From the NCBI GenBank assembly GCA_013399895.1, contig VXBA01011249.1:1810007-1874006 (forward strand): a stretch of 64,000 nt of DNA, written 5' to 3'. This document shows, one piece after another, positions 11,701 through 23,672 of this stretch (positions within the stretch are counted from its first letter, which is position 1; each line of letters begins with the position of its first letter). The stretch is from Serilophus lunatus (Eukaryota > Chordata > Aves > Passeriformes > Eurylaimidae). The position numbers and the translations under genes are program-made. A model generated the notes under the pieces. That model did not search any database. It worked only from the letters and a program-made list of their open reading frames with translations, and was not told where the DNA came from.

Positions 11701-13020
11701 AAATACAAATCCAGAAAGTACTAGTCTACACAAAGTTATTGTAGCACTTAATAGATAGCTCAAATTTGCTTTGAAAATTAATAGAGAGAAAGTAAAAGAG
11801 TCACCGAATGTAGGCAAATAGTGTTCAGGACCCAGGAAAAAGCTACGCTAATAAAATAATATAGTGGCAAACATGTATTTGCCACAGATCGTACAGATAG
11901 ATCCCTTTCCACCCATTTTGTTATCTGCTTATGCACTAAAAGTGCAACGTTAAAGAATGGTAGCTGACAGAGTGTAAGGGCAAGAGAGAGCTGGAGGTCA
12001 GGAGAAGTTCCAATGACAAACCATTTCCCTCCTTCAGATAAGGCTGATGGTGGCTTAGTTGCATTACAAGGGAGAAAAATAATGCAAGAAGCTCTCCCTC
12101 AGCAGGATTGAGAGAGATTGTAAACAAGAGAGAATTGTGCATCTGCATGGCTTTCAGGGAGCAAAAAGCAGCTAAACTAGTAGAAAAGTGAAAGAGTGGT
12201 ACCAGAAGGGACTAGGAGAAGAGGGTCAAGGATGTGAAGCAAGAGTTGCCTAGTCCAGGGATGTGCTTCTGGGAAGGGTTCTCACTGGCTATGAGATGGC
12301 CATCTATACACAGGCAGAGTGGTTGCTTTGAGCCAGGTTCTTCTGGGGCACTCTGAGAGCAGCAGTAGGTGCATTGGAGAGGTGGGGAGCCTTATCACAG
12401 GCCAATTTGTCCAACTCTGTGACGCTCCATAGACAAGTCTTACGCCAGCTTTCTTCCTCATGGTAAATTTCAAGCAGAAAATGTTTACGGCAAATGAAAC
12501 CTTTGAAGGGAAACCACAGACATTGAAGGTTGTCAGCAGCTATCAGATCTGTGTCCTATTTTATACCTACAAATGCAAAGTAAATGAGATATGATTTGGC
12601 AAGGGTATGAAGTGGCTATTTCATTGAAACTCCAACCATTCCCTCAGTTTTAGGCAATGCTATGTCTTCTATTTTACTTTCAAACAGCTAACTGGCAGAG
12701 AAATCCACGATATAAGCTAGTAACTAAACAAAATTAGCTCCAGCCAACTGTGAATTCATTTGGTCTTTCTATTTGCAGTCGCTCCTTTGCTGAAATACAA
12801 AACTTGGTACAAGTCATCATGTTTCCCCACATTTAAAATTATAACAAGGGCAAAAGCACAAAAATAATATCACTAATGCAAAAGAGGAACGAATACCCGG
12901 TCTAGGGACAATCATGGCAGCAGAGAAAATCAGTTTGCCTAAACTACCTTACTGCCTTCTTTCATTTTCTAGTTCTAGTCTAGCATTTCTATTAAAAAAT
13001 TGGAATTTCTTCCTATGATT
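8746..13020. other. non-coding, no gene recognised
   Basis: AT-rich unique sequence with a (CA)6 at 9197-9208. The largest frames, 108-113 codons on the minus strand near 9619-10342, are unrecognised. 10720-10920 is locally GC-richer with two CpGs, but has no island and no gene-like frame. Confidence 0.55.
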
Positions 13021-13056
13021 AAAAAACCACAAACAATCAAAAAAACAAAGAAAAAA
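13021..13056. repeat. A-rich low-complexity patch
   Basis: Runs of A broken by single C, G or T. No retroposon body lies upstream, so it is not an obvious poly(A) tail. Confidence 0.75.
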
Positions 13057-13826
13057 ATACCACTGACCATTCTTCATGATGATTCATGGAATAAGACTAT
13101 TTCTGCAAGCTTTAAGTACCTCTATATGATTAATAGCATAATAAACACCACTTGCCAAATAAATCTGCACTAATGTAATCTAACAACATCTACCCACTCT
13201 CCATGTTTCCCTATTGTTATACCCCTACGGAATGACTTTGCTAGCCCTCCCCTAAACCCGTTGCTTCCTGTACCTTCTGCATCTCAAAGGCATGCAAATG
13301 AATCCTTAACAGCTTTTCCCCCTTCTTTGACACATACAACTTACTCTTTTTTCTAATAGGCTAGAAACAAACTGACTGTACTTATTTACATTGTGATAGT
13401 CACCAAAGGCTCCATCTAGCACAGCGGTGAGACCAAAGGACCAACCATTAAAGCAAGTCCAGAGTTCAGGCAGCAACAATCGATGCACCAAGCTCAACAC
13501 TGACAAACGTTCAGGCGTGGGCACACACAAAACAGAAAATTGCTCACTGGACTCTTAGGAGCACTGCAAGATATAATCGTTTCCTTCATGAAATTGCTTA
13601 GTATTTTAAGTATGCAAATGTATTTCCTCTTAAGCAGGGTTTCTACCCTTTACATTGTCAAAAAACTTGGTTTCCTACATCACTGTCCAAGCATATAAGC
13701 CATTGCAATAACTAGGGCCAACCCTGATTTCTAGTCAGTTAAACTACATGGGTAGGTCAAGAGTTATTAGAATAAAGCCAAAAAAACCACACAACCAAAT
13801 AGAAATATAGGTTTTTGACTTAGAAT

Positions 13827-13851
13827 AAAAAAAAAAAAAAAAAAAAAAAAA
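13827..13851 (+). repeat. poly(A) tract, 25 A
   Basis: Twenty-five consecutive A, the longest homopolymer in the window. I see no target-site duplication and no recognisable element body before it, so a simple slippage tract is the default reading. A processed retrocopy cannot be ruled out by eye, but it would be unusual in birds. Confidence 0.95.
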
Positions 13852-16800
13852 GAGGCTAGGGTAGCATTTTCAAATGTAAGGGTAAAAAATAGGCTTCTAA
13901 ATCTGTACTGGGACACACTAATTAAAACACTTAAGAATCTATATCAGTTAAAGAGGATCATTTCAGTTTAATAAACTCTATTTTGGTTAAATCCCGGGCA
14001 ACATACTTATGAAACAGTTTGCAAACTCAATAGCAGAGCACTGCACACAGTTCCATGTGGACTGTCCAACACAGGAAACTATGGTGTTGTCACTGCTGAC
14101 CAAGATATTCTTGTGTCCCCCTGCAAAGCAATTACTCAGCAAGTACAGAAAAAAGTTCATTATTTTCCACTCTTAACAGCTCTGCCTTTGGCAAAACTTA
14201 CTGCAATAATCAGGTTACCACTCACCTCGCTGCACAAAAGTACATACCTACATCTCTCTGAATAACCATGGAGTCACTTTTTCTTCCTGGTTTTGTGATA
14301 CAGCTTCTGAAATAGAATAGAAAACAAACAGCAAGGCTGGCTTTAGTACAAACAAACTGTCCCTCCTCATATTCACATCATCACACTTTACTCTAAAAGG
14401 TGATGGTTAAAACAGCAAGAGCTGTCAAAGGTTAGTTTTTTCGTGGGGTTTACCTAGTGGGACTCTTTAAGAAAATAAAGCCAGGTTTCAGGTGAAGATG
14501 CCGAATAGTGTCACTGATGTTAGGCAGGGGTGTCTGAAGTGCCCTTTCCACACTTAAAAGAATGCAAGCTTGCATTTGTTTTGAAGGAGGGAGAAGACAG
14601 GAAACTTACAGCTGAAAAAGTTTTACTCCTGAATTTTGGGGGCAAGGAGATGTCTACCAGGTGAATAAAATACCTCTACCCTTCCATAATCAATCAAAAC
14701 AGTCATTTCAGGAAAAGTGGGCACCTCCAGATGTTCTTCTGAACCATCTGAAATCTTCCAAACATATTCAGACTAAGCTTTAATCAAATGGCCAGCAGAA
14801 ATAATCATCACAGTCTTGCAAGTAATTCATTACGTGGCCTTAAATCACCTGCATATGATCAGCGCTGGAAAAGAAAAGTATTTTTTGCTCCTTTTCATGT
14901 ATAGAGCTATTTTGGCTGTTAGCCTTAAGAGGGGGAAGTACAAGGGTGGGAAAGTGAACTGATGTTGCTTTATTTATAGGAAGTCTTCAGTTTCTTAGTT
15001 TTAGAAAGATATTTTTAAATGTACCAAAGAAGACCACTCCAAATGAGGGACAAATGGGAATTTTCAGCTATACCTGGTCATAGGTATATAGGTATATTCC
15101 AAAATTACACAAATATCTGAGAAAACATTTGAAGAAAATCTTTCATTAAAGAAAATGAGGGATTGTGATAGCTCAGAAAGAATAGAAACAGTCATCTAAG
15201 AGTTTTATAGAACATATAATGTTCCTCTCCCTTGCCTTTGAAGGCCACCTTTATTCTTTGAGAGATTCTTTCCCTGTAGAAGGTGTAAGCAGCCTTACAT
15301 GCATCCGTTGATCTTCTGTACAGAACTAAGTTTCCCATGAGGTTCCTTGGTTTCTCCTCTCACTTATCAGCTATTGATACTTCTCTGCATGTCCGAGAAC
15401 CAGTTAATTTATATCAAGAGAATGGGAATATATCTATAACCTGACCTAACTAGCCAAAGATGACTTTGCCTGTAGCTTTGTTTTTAGATACTGCTGCTTC
15501 ATCTAGGCAGCACCAAGGATGGAACAAAAAAATCCCAAAAAACAAACAGAAAAAAGCCAACAACAAACCTGAGTAAAATGCAAGGTACATCTGAGTCACA
15601 AAATAAAATTGGATATTCTGAGTCTCTTTTCCCCACATTCCCAGCCTGTGTTCCTTAGGTGTTGTGCTCAGGCCCTACAAATAAGTATGAGCTGCAGTAC
15701 AAAGCACAGTTGCACCTAATTTGGATTTAGCCATTTCACACTTGCAAGTCAGGGATTCAAAGGGCCCCCTCCTACTTTCCAACACAGAAACAATTTAAAA
15801 CAGATCTAACACCTATGTAGTACTGATTTGGTTATCTTCAAAATCCTCATTGTTCTGTTTAAAGAGCATATCCTCCTAGAATAGCCTCCTTTTGATAAAC
15901 AACTCCTTCTGCATGTCAGCCAAACAACAGTTTTGGTCTTTATCACAAGTGGACCAGCAGCAGAAACAGCGTGTGTCAAAGTGGGGGAGGAGGGATTTTT
16001 AGCTGAAAATAGAGTTCATTGTCAGCTGGACTTTAGACTCAGGTTTTTAAATAGGTTTTGGAATGTGGATATGAAGCAGTTAAAAGAACCCTATCTCCAG
16101 CCCTTAAAGGAAGAAACCTGAAAAATCTTTAAATCATAGTAGAACTTCAGGTAACAGGGTCATTTGTGTGTTGTACAAGAAAGTTTCTTGTATAAGAAGG
16201 TTAAAATATACAGGAAACAATATTAATTCCTCAAGAAATAAACAACTAACAACAAAATATTTTTAAATAGAAATACACAACATCAAAGAACCCATTTAAA
16301 AAAAATAGATTACAAAATTTATATACTTTTTAAAATCCCATAAACAGAGACACATAATTTTAAAAGATTATGTAGCCAGACATTTCTGCCCGTGGTTTGT
16401 AGAAAACAAATAGAGTTGCAACAAATTATTAATATTTTTTTACTTTGCAGGTATGCACATGGTGGAATGTGACCATTTCTGAAGTATTAATTTTATGAAA
16501 AATATTAACTCTTTTCAGTAAAATATTATTGGCATGATTCTATAAAGACATTGTGCAGTTAAATTGTACATTTTACTTCAAATATTCCCTCAGCATGGCT
16601 GAAAATAGTCTTATTTCTTCAGGTCTTAAGATTAGTTGGTATATGCCCATGATATACACACTCTAAAATCTGCTACCAAAAGAAATCTTATTTTGTATAT
16701 TCCATTAAGAGCAAGCTACTCTAAGAAAGCTGATATAACTGACTTTAGTAATCATCAGCAAGGGTGAGAAGTGAAAAAACATTGAAAAAAAAACGTGCAC

Positions 16801-18640
16801 CCAAATGAAAAAAGGGTATGACCAAAGCAAAATACAGGCTAAATGGCATGCATAGTCCAGCTTCTGAAAACCATGCAGCTCCCACAATGTCCCTGTGCTC
16901 TGCTAGCAACTACTTAAAATGTTTTTGTAGTTAGAGGCAGTATTCCTACCATAGTCTTATGTTAAAAAATGCTCTTAGGTCCACAAGCTGCCAGAGAAAC
17001 CACATCACTTTGTTCTAAAATGTTTGCTGAAAAGCTGTAAGTGGCCTAAACAACACAAACTTCAACATCTTCAGTACTGCTACCTCCTGTCAGGGCAAAC
17101 TGACAGCACAGCGTGGCCAAGGAGTGACCCTGCTCACACGAACAGCCTAGGTCTCGGATAAGACCACTGAATTTGGAAAACTGGCCGTTGGTGCTGCCTG
17201 GTTTCTAGGTTTCCCACAGATAAAGCATCTGGGCAACGTTAACTGTGGCATTCTGTAAACACTGGCTGGATGATGATAGAGTATAACACAGGCAACAAAG
17301 TGACCCTGTAAGACTGCTTTCCTCTGTTGTGGCGGCAAACGAATGGCATAGCCAAATGTTGTGCTTGTGGAAATGAGCTCTGGAAGTAGTTAAAGAAGTG
17401 TTTACAGCACCGGCTGCAAAAGATAAAGAGACAAGACGCTCTTCAAAAGTCAGGAAAATCTATCTGAGTGCAAGTTTTTTCTCTCCTGTTCAACACCAGG
17501 AGCCACAGATACCTCAAACACAACTTCAGCCAGGAATTCAGGCTGGCTTTCTTGGCAGATTTCCAGTATTAGGGGCGAGCAACACTGGGAAAAGTCTTGG
17601 TCCATTAACGTCATATGGCAAAGCTCACTACTGGCCAAAGAGGTGACAGGAGTTCTCAAAATATCTTACATATTTATGAGGCAATAAACATTTCAGGTCT
17701 TGCCACTACAATTTAAGTAGGCCGATCAGCCTATACACACATGCAAATCATCAAACGGAATGGGAAAACCTTGGAATTTACTTGTGCAATTGACAGGAAG
17801 GAATTAATGCCAATTTTCTTTCTACTAACAATATCTTCTGCATTGTGGTTGCAAATGTATAAAGCTGCATCAACTGTATTTTCTAAAGAAGTAGAAGTGT
17901 AGTCTAGTCGTTCAAGGCTCCATACCTATAAGTGAGTGGAAGCAAGGATTTATAATTGTTGAACTGATCTTCCTCCCATTTGTGATCGTCTAACTTTTTT
18001 CTACACAACTATGGTAATTACTGCTACAAAAGAACAGCTGTTTCAAAACCACTTTGGCTAGCTTTTATTGCGGTTCAGAGGTTGAATGATGGAGGATGAC
18101 TTCTTCATGTGACCAGTGTCCAGAAGTTCTACCTGGGCTGCTTGTGAGCACTCAATCACAAGAGATCCTACTTTGTGCACGTCATTGGAAAGTTATAAAA
18201 AAGATTCATCAAAGGATAATAGGTAACTCTTATAATATAACAATTGTTTACACTTGTAAAAACATATAAATCTGTTATTATAAGTCGAACGGTTGGCATT
18301 TTATGTTTATTTAACATTCAACTGCAACAAAAGAGATACAAACTATCTATTCTTCCAGAGACTTTTTGTTTTCATAAGTCTGGGTTTTGGGATGAGGTTT
18401 TTTCCATGGTGTTTGGAGGTTTTTCTAAAAACTGAAATAACCTATATTCAAATAAAGCATATGGTTGTTTTCCATATAAAGATAAATGCTTTCCATCTTT
18501 TACAGTCAGCTACAATTGAAAGAAGCTTAAAGACCAAAAAAAGAAGAAAAGCAATAGATTTCTTTTTAAGGAAAAGGACTTGCTTAGCAAAGGAAAGATT
18601 TAAATTCAAGGACTTTAAACAACATTGCTAGGGAAAAAAA
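13852..18640. other. non-coding, no gene recognised
   Basis: AT-rich unique sequence. 16200-16560 is extremely AT-rich with several T and A runs and could behave as a matrix-attachment-like segment, which is inference only. 17100-17340 is somewhat richer in CpG. No frame exceeds about 112 codons and none is recognised. Confidence 0.55.
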
Positions 18641-18654
18641 ACAGTCTGCATTCA

Positions 18655-18731
18655 CGCCCTCATGCTGCAGACACGAAAACACGCACGTCGCATGCACATA
18701 ACGTGCAGATATGTCACTGAGGAAAACTGCG
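18655..18731. promoter_or_regulatory. CpG cluster with short inverted repeat
   Basis: Seven CpGs (18655, 18674, 18682, 18686, 18689, 18702, 18730) lie in 77 bp of otherwise CpG-depleted DNA. Inside are six-base arms gcacgt (18683-18688) and acgtgc (18701-18706), which are reverse complements separated by 12 bases. Alternating purine-pyrimidine runs (acacgcacgtcgcatgcac) could favour Z-like DNA. A regulatory or conserved element is possible but unproven. Confidence 0.22.
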
Positions 18732-21034
18732 TTATGGAATTCAACAGAGAGATGAAAATTAGCAGCAAACTAAAGGTGGGGCATTACAGAATCCAGTTTT
18801 GGACCTAGGGTTCTGACAATATGTTTTAAATATTCAGAATGCAAGCTGAGGATCAAGACTACGGTGAAGGGAACCTAGGTTCATTTCAATGACACAGAAC
18901 AACTGCTTTAAGGAAATCAAATCACACCAGAGAACTGTGGAGGCCCATCAGGCAGCATAGGGGGTTACAGGAAAAAGAGTCTCCTGTTCTCAATGCTTCT
19001 TGGTCCAGCTTCTACAAAATAAACATTTTTCTCCCACTTCCCTTACCTTTCATTTTAACAAATTCACAAATGCTTATGAAAAGAAAACAGAGACGAGATT
19101 GCATCTGGTTTGTCTATGGCGCCATTTGTTGCTATAGGGAGACTACTTGGAAAAGGTGATGAGTGGTAAGTTGGTGAAAGATATTAATAGAGAAACAATA
19201 GACAAATTGCTCTCAGTGTTGCAGTTAACCCTTTAGTATTCACATCTTTGTTTCTCCCTCTTCTTTGGGAGACCCAAGCAAAGGATACTGATTGCAGCTC
19301 CTGCACAAGCTGCTTTCTCCTCCAAAACACTAGCGTATTTCTGCTTTTCACTTCCATGAGCCCAGTGCATGTAAAATTATTTCTTGAAGCAGGCAGGAAA
19401 CAGCTCACTGAAATGTTAATTTTTTTCCTTATTCGGGTCCTTTAGAAGAACTAAACAACATTTCCAACTTTAGTTAAAAGGATAATTTGTATCTTCAGCA
19501 CAAGTTAAACACCATCAAATGTTGTATTTTTTCCTGAAAGTGTAGGTGGAGAATTCAGATATTTAAAGGAAAAACTCCACCACTGAGCAGCAAGCTGAAG
19601 CATGCAAACCACTAAATACTTATTGTAAAGATAAAACTTTATTGAATGCAAAGAGCCTCCCCTCAAGCGCCTTTAATAAAGAGAAAAAAGGCCACATAAA
19701 AATGATTTGCAGTTTCCCAATGACCACATCAATTTACTTAATTAAATATTGCTTTCAAAGTTGCAGTCACAATAGTTCTTGTTCCCTGCTAGCTGCAGTA
19801 AGAAAGATACATTGAACGAGGATGTCAGCTGAATACCAGCATTGATGTTAATGCCAGCTGTCCAAAGCCTTGCCAAGTCGCTGACGTTTAGACTGAGGAC
19901 TCCCTCATTTTCAGCTCTTTTTAAGGCTTTGTCAAAGTACTGAAATTCTAGAAGCCACATTTTGTGCATTTTGCAGAGACATAGAAGACCTTAAATTTGC
20001 AAACAGGAGAAGATCCATCTACCATCCTGAGATTTTTTCAAAGGAAAGTATTTGTGTCACAAGTTATTTTTATTTTCATTGCTGACTATCACATTTTAGT
20101 CTCACATTCTGTTTCATAAGCTCACTTTGTGACTGTACTCATATTTTAATTAAAAAAAAAAAAAAAACAATAAAAATCTTCCCTTCCCAAAAAAGCCAGT
20201 CATCCTTTGAAATGAATGTCTAACATTCAGATCATTATAGCTTTATATCTACATTTTTCTTGGTTTCTCATTTCAGCACAGGATGTTGAAATTCAGATGC
20301 ATTCCATTAAGTATTTCTGTAGTTTTGCCTGCATCCCAAATTTATTCCATTCTACTAAGTTTTAGGAGAAGAAACAGCTGTTGTAGTCGTTCTCCCCAAA
20401 ACCAAGTCAGTTTTGAGAAATATTGTCATTTTGAAACTCCCCAGGCATTAGAATTAAAAGGTAAAATCACTCAAAGAGCAGTGCAAACAGTGAAGGCAAA
20501 CTTTTGTGGGTTTTTGTTTGTTTGTTTGCTTTTCTTGTCTTTCTGGCCCACTTTCTCCTTTTTTGCTTTTGGTGATAGAAGCATAAAAAGCAGCAATAAG
20601 ATTAGGCCACTGACACTGAAAGTAATGTGTGATATATGCATCTGTGGAACCTGTTCAGTTACCAATACACCTTCCACTCTTCTGAAACAGAAATTGCATT
20701 GATGACATTTCTTGTAAGCCTAGGCTCTTGATGAAGACAGACTTGGAACTTGTAGACTTTTAAGATGAAATGCATAAATAATTGGTCACTGACACTGACT
20801 AATCACTCTCTTTTTTGTCAACTTCATTTCAAAGGCAACTGCATTTTAACCTTTACATACTGAAGACATGTACCTAAGATTCACATCTCCTCAAACTAAA
20901 GTTAATGGAATTTTGGTGGTTTTCCTTTTACATTCTCAAAATCCAATCTTTCTCTGTCATTCTGTCCAAAGTCAAATGTATAGGGAGTGAACACATAGTA
21001 GAAAGCTTTGCCCTTCTGAAATTGTATTCAAGGA
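18732..21034. other. non-coding, no gene recognised
   Basis: Contains a 16-base A run (20152-20167) and a (TTTG)n patch near 20513-20529. A 139-codon plus frame (20283-20702) has low-complexity Phe/Leu content from T-rich DNA and looks like chance. Confidence 0.55.
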
Positions 21035-21150
21035 TTCTTTTCTCTCTCTCTTTCTCTTTCTTTCTCTTTCCTTCTTTCTTTCTCTCTTTCTTTCTCCCTC
21101 TTTCTCTCTTTCTTTCTCTCTCCTTTTTCTTTCTCTTCTTTCTCTTTCTT
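21035..21150 (+). repeat. 116-nt pure pyrimidine (CT/CTTT) tract
   Basis: Every base on the + strand from 21035 to 21150 is C or T, built from irregular CT, CTTT and TTTC units, with a poly-T/A flank after 21151. Long mirror-like polypyrimidine-polypurine tracts can form intramolecular triplex (H-DNA), are mutation-prone, and can bind pyrimidine-tract proteins when transcribed. The translated frame across it (FLSLSFSFF-type) is an artefact of the repeat. Confidence 0.97.
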
Positions 21151-21213
21151 ATTTTTTAAGAATCCTTTAATTAATCCTGCTTTAATGCCTAATAATAAGG
21201 CCTACTTTAAGGC

Positions 21214-21237
21214 AAATAATAAATGAGTTTATTATTT
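21214..21237. repeat. 10-bp-arm AT hairpin
   Basis: The arms aaataataaa (21214-21223) and tttattattt (21228-21237) are perfect reverse complements around a TGAG loop. It lies 64 bases past the pyrimidine tract. An additional small inverted motif, gcct...aggc, sits at about 21186-21201. Confidence 0.9.
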
Positions 21238-23057
21238 TCTTGGGCATAAACAGAGTTATTTTGTATTGTAAGGTCTAATCTATATTTGGAAATTTATATT
21301 TTAGGACACATAACTTATAACTTTTTTTAAAAAATCTTTATTCCATGAGTAGTGACCTCCTAAAAAGCACAACATGTCATGACTGGTTTATAGTCAATTA
21401 TATTTTAGTTTAATACATACACAGACTATGTCCAATAATAACCCAACATTATTATAAGGAAGGTTAAAAAATCTCCAGATCTAGTCCTGGATTTCTGTGA
21501 CATGCATACATTTAAAGATATTTAAAACAATATTTTCACTCATCTGAAGTAAAAGCTTATCGTCATAGTCTTGTTATCTGCTTTGAAGTTAGTTTTTAAG
21601 GAAAGTCAGAGACTTAGATTCCAAATGTTTAATCTAAATGCCATATCAGGATTGGAATAAATGTCACTGTGGTATAGAGCCATAGGAGTAGAGAGAAAAA
21701 AACCCAAAACTGTCATTCTTCAGACCCACTGTCCTCAGAAGGAGCAGAGGGTACTGAACACCTTGCAAACATGCATTCTGCATTTTAATTAAATTACAAT
21801 TGTAATTTTACTCAGAAAACAAAAAACAATAACTGAATGTCTTCATGATTCCCTAGTGCATAACTTGCACGTTGCATGTTCCTTCTATTGCTTTGTCCAG
21901 GCCTCCAAAGCCTTAGAGAGACTGTTACACCATTTCTTGAGGCATTTGTCCCAACGTTTCAATGGCAAACCAAATAAGAGGCAAAGAATAAAAGGGACTA
22001 TAACAGCAGAGTGATTCTCTCTGTTGTGTAACATCACAGCTTGAAATTACAATGAAATCAGTCATACAGAAAAAAGCAAACTTATAAATCAAATTACATG
22101 TAAAAGTGCTTCATGTTTTTAAAGTATTCCTCATATGCCAGTGAAATCATAAGCCAGTTTTAAATGATCCCTACAATGAAATTTTACTCATAGAACCAAA
22201 GCAGCTGGATGAACAAATGTGCGAATGAAGAACCAAGTGTTAAGTCTTTGAATTTACAGATGTGAGGTAGGTGCCTTCAGCAGTATGAACATCACTTGGT
22301 AAGTATATTGGGATTTCTTTACTGCTGTATTTTTGCCACTTTCCTGCAACAATAGCTAACATCTGCCTGATATATAGTTTTACAAGGAGAAACAGAAATC
22401 ATTCTCTCCTGATGCTCCAGATAACATACCCCGTGCTCAAATTATTCTTTTACATCTAGAGCTTCCTTCTATTATTTTGTGCCAGCTACTAAGAGATCAT
22501 TTCTATGTTTCTCTTTTGCAAGCAAAAGTCTTTCCATAAGTCATCAAAACTGTTTTTTCTTCCCCCTGAGATCTACATACAGCTCAACAGATCCCCACAT
22601 CTGGCGCTGCAACACTTAATCAATCCTGGGAAATTGTCCTTTACAGCACACTGAAATAGAGAAAGACTAACAGTCTTTATTCAATACAGCGCAATTGGCC
22701 ACTATTACTTAGAGTCTTTCCTGTGCCCCAAACTTCACCGTGCAAAATTCTGGAAGGCAGCAGCTAACTGCACAGCTGTGGAGAAAGAATGTAGTGACTC
22801 AGGAAAAAAGTCCAGCTCCCCCAGAAAATGCTGTGTGCTCTTGAATGTTTACACAGAGCAGGCAGACCTTTTCTACTTGGTTGTTTCCAAGGACTCGTCA
22901 GATGGCCCCATGCCATGGCAGAAGCTAGAATTTTTTCAGAGGGTAAAAGGGCTGAATCAAGTATTTGTACAGATCCTGCAATCCCAAGGAGTCTGTAGTG
23001 TTTCAAACCTAAAACTGAGAGGCTTTCAAGAATCACCAGTGTCTTCATATACACTTT
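21238..23057. other. non-coding, no gene recognised
   Basis: AT-rich. A perfect 18-bp palindrome lies at 21791-21808 (aaattacaattgtaattt). At 22764-23084 both strands are open for roughly 95-105 codons, products unrecognised. Confidence 0.55.
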
Positions 23058-23090
23058 AAAAAAAAACAACCCCAAAAAAAACAAACCCTA
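23058..23090. repeat. A-rich patch with C interruptions
   Basis: A runs separated by C clusters. It is one of several similar patches on the + strand (also 23629-23672, 25458-25522, 26427-26463). Confidence 0.75.
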
Positions 23091-23628
23091 GCTCTTTCAA
23101 TACAAGCTTAAGAGCTCTACATTGTGCTACACTTTGTCATTCATCCTTCTTGTTTTTATCAAGCGAGGATGACTAATGTGCTATTGTGATGCACTTCTCT
23201 CAGAAATGTGGCCAACTGAGGCTGATTCCGCAGTAGTTCCATAGGTGTTTAACATTAAAAAGGAGTGCTCAGGCAGGCAATGGGTAAGTCATTACACTCT
23301 TTTAAAAACAACAGGCCCTATGCATAAACCGTGGTCTCATGCAAATCTGACCTACATAATGTTGAACTCTTGTTCAGAAAGATTTCACAGGTCATCCCAT
23401 GTGTCCCATAGCTGTAAAACTGGCAGTACTGAAGCACCACAGGAAGCACAGCGCTGGCCTCCAACTGCTTCTGGTGGCTGGTGGCATGCCTTAGCCTTCT
23501 CCCTGCCCTGCCAGGTTCTTAGAGTTTAGCCACGAAGTTAAAAACATTCATCCTATGCCAAGAAATGTCCTTCCAACTCAGCACAACTTAACCACCTGGG
23601 AAGGACCGTAACAACTCTTTATGACATC

Positions 23629-23672
23629 CAAAAAAAACCCCCCAAAAACCAACAAAGAAAAACAACCAAAAA
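23629..23672. repeat. A-rich patch with C interruptions
   Basis: A8 followed by C7, then A/C mixture ending in A7. Low complexity with no flanking element seen. Confidence 0.75.

Noticed and set aside
20905..21159. 84-codon frame rich in Phe, Leu and Ser
   Set aside because: It is a translation of the CT/CTTT tract and has no independent coding evidence.
22602..22613. tggcgctgcaac, like a retroviral lysine-tRNA primer-binding site
   Set aside because: Too short and imperfect, with no LTR, gag or pol remnant near it.
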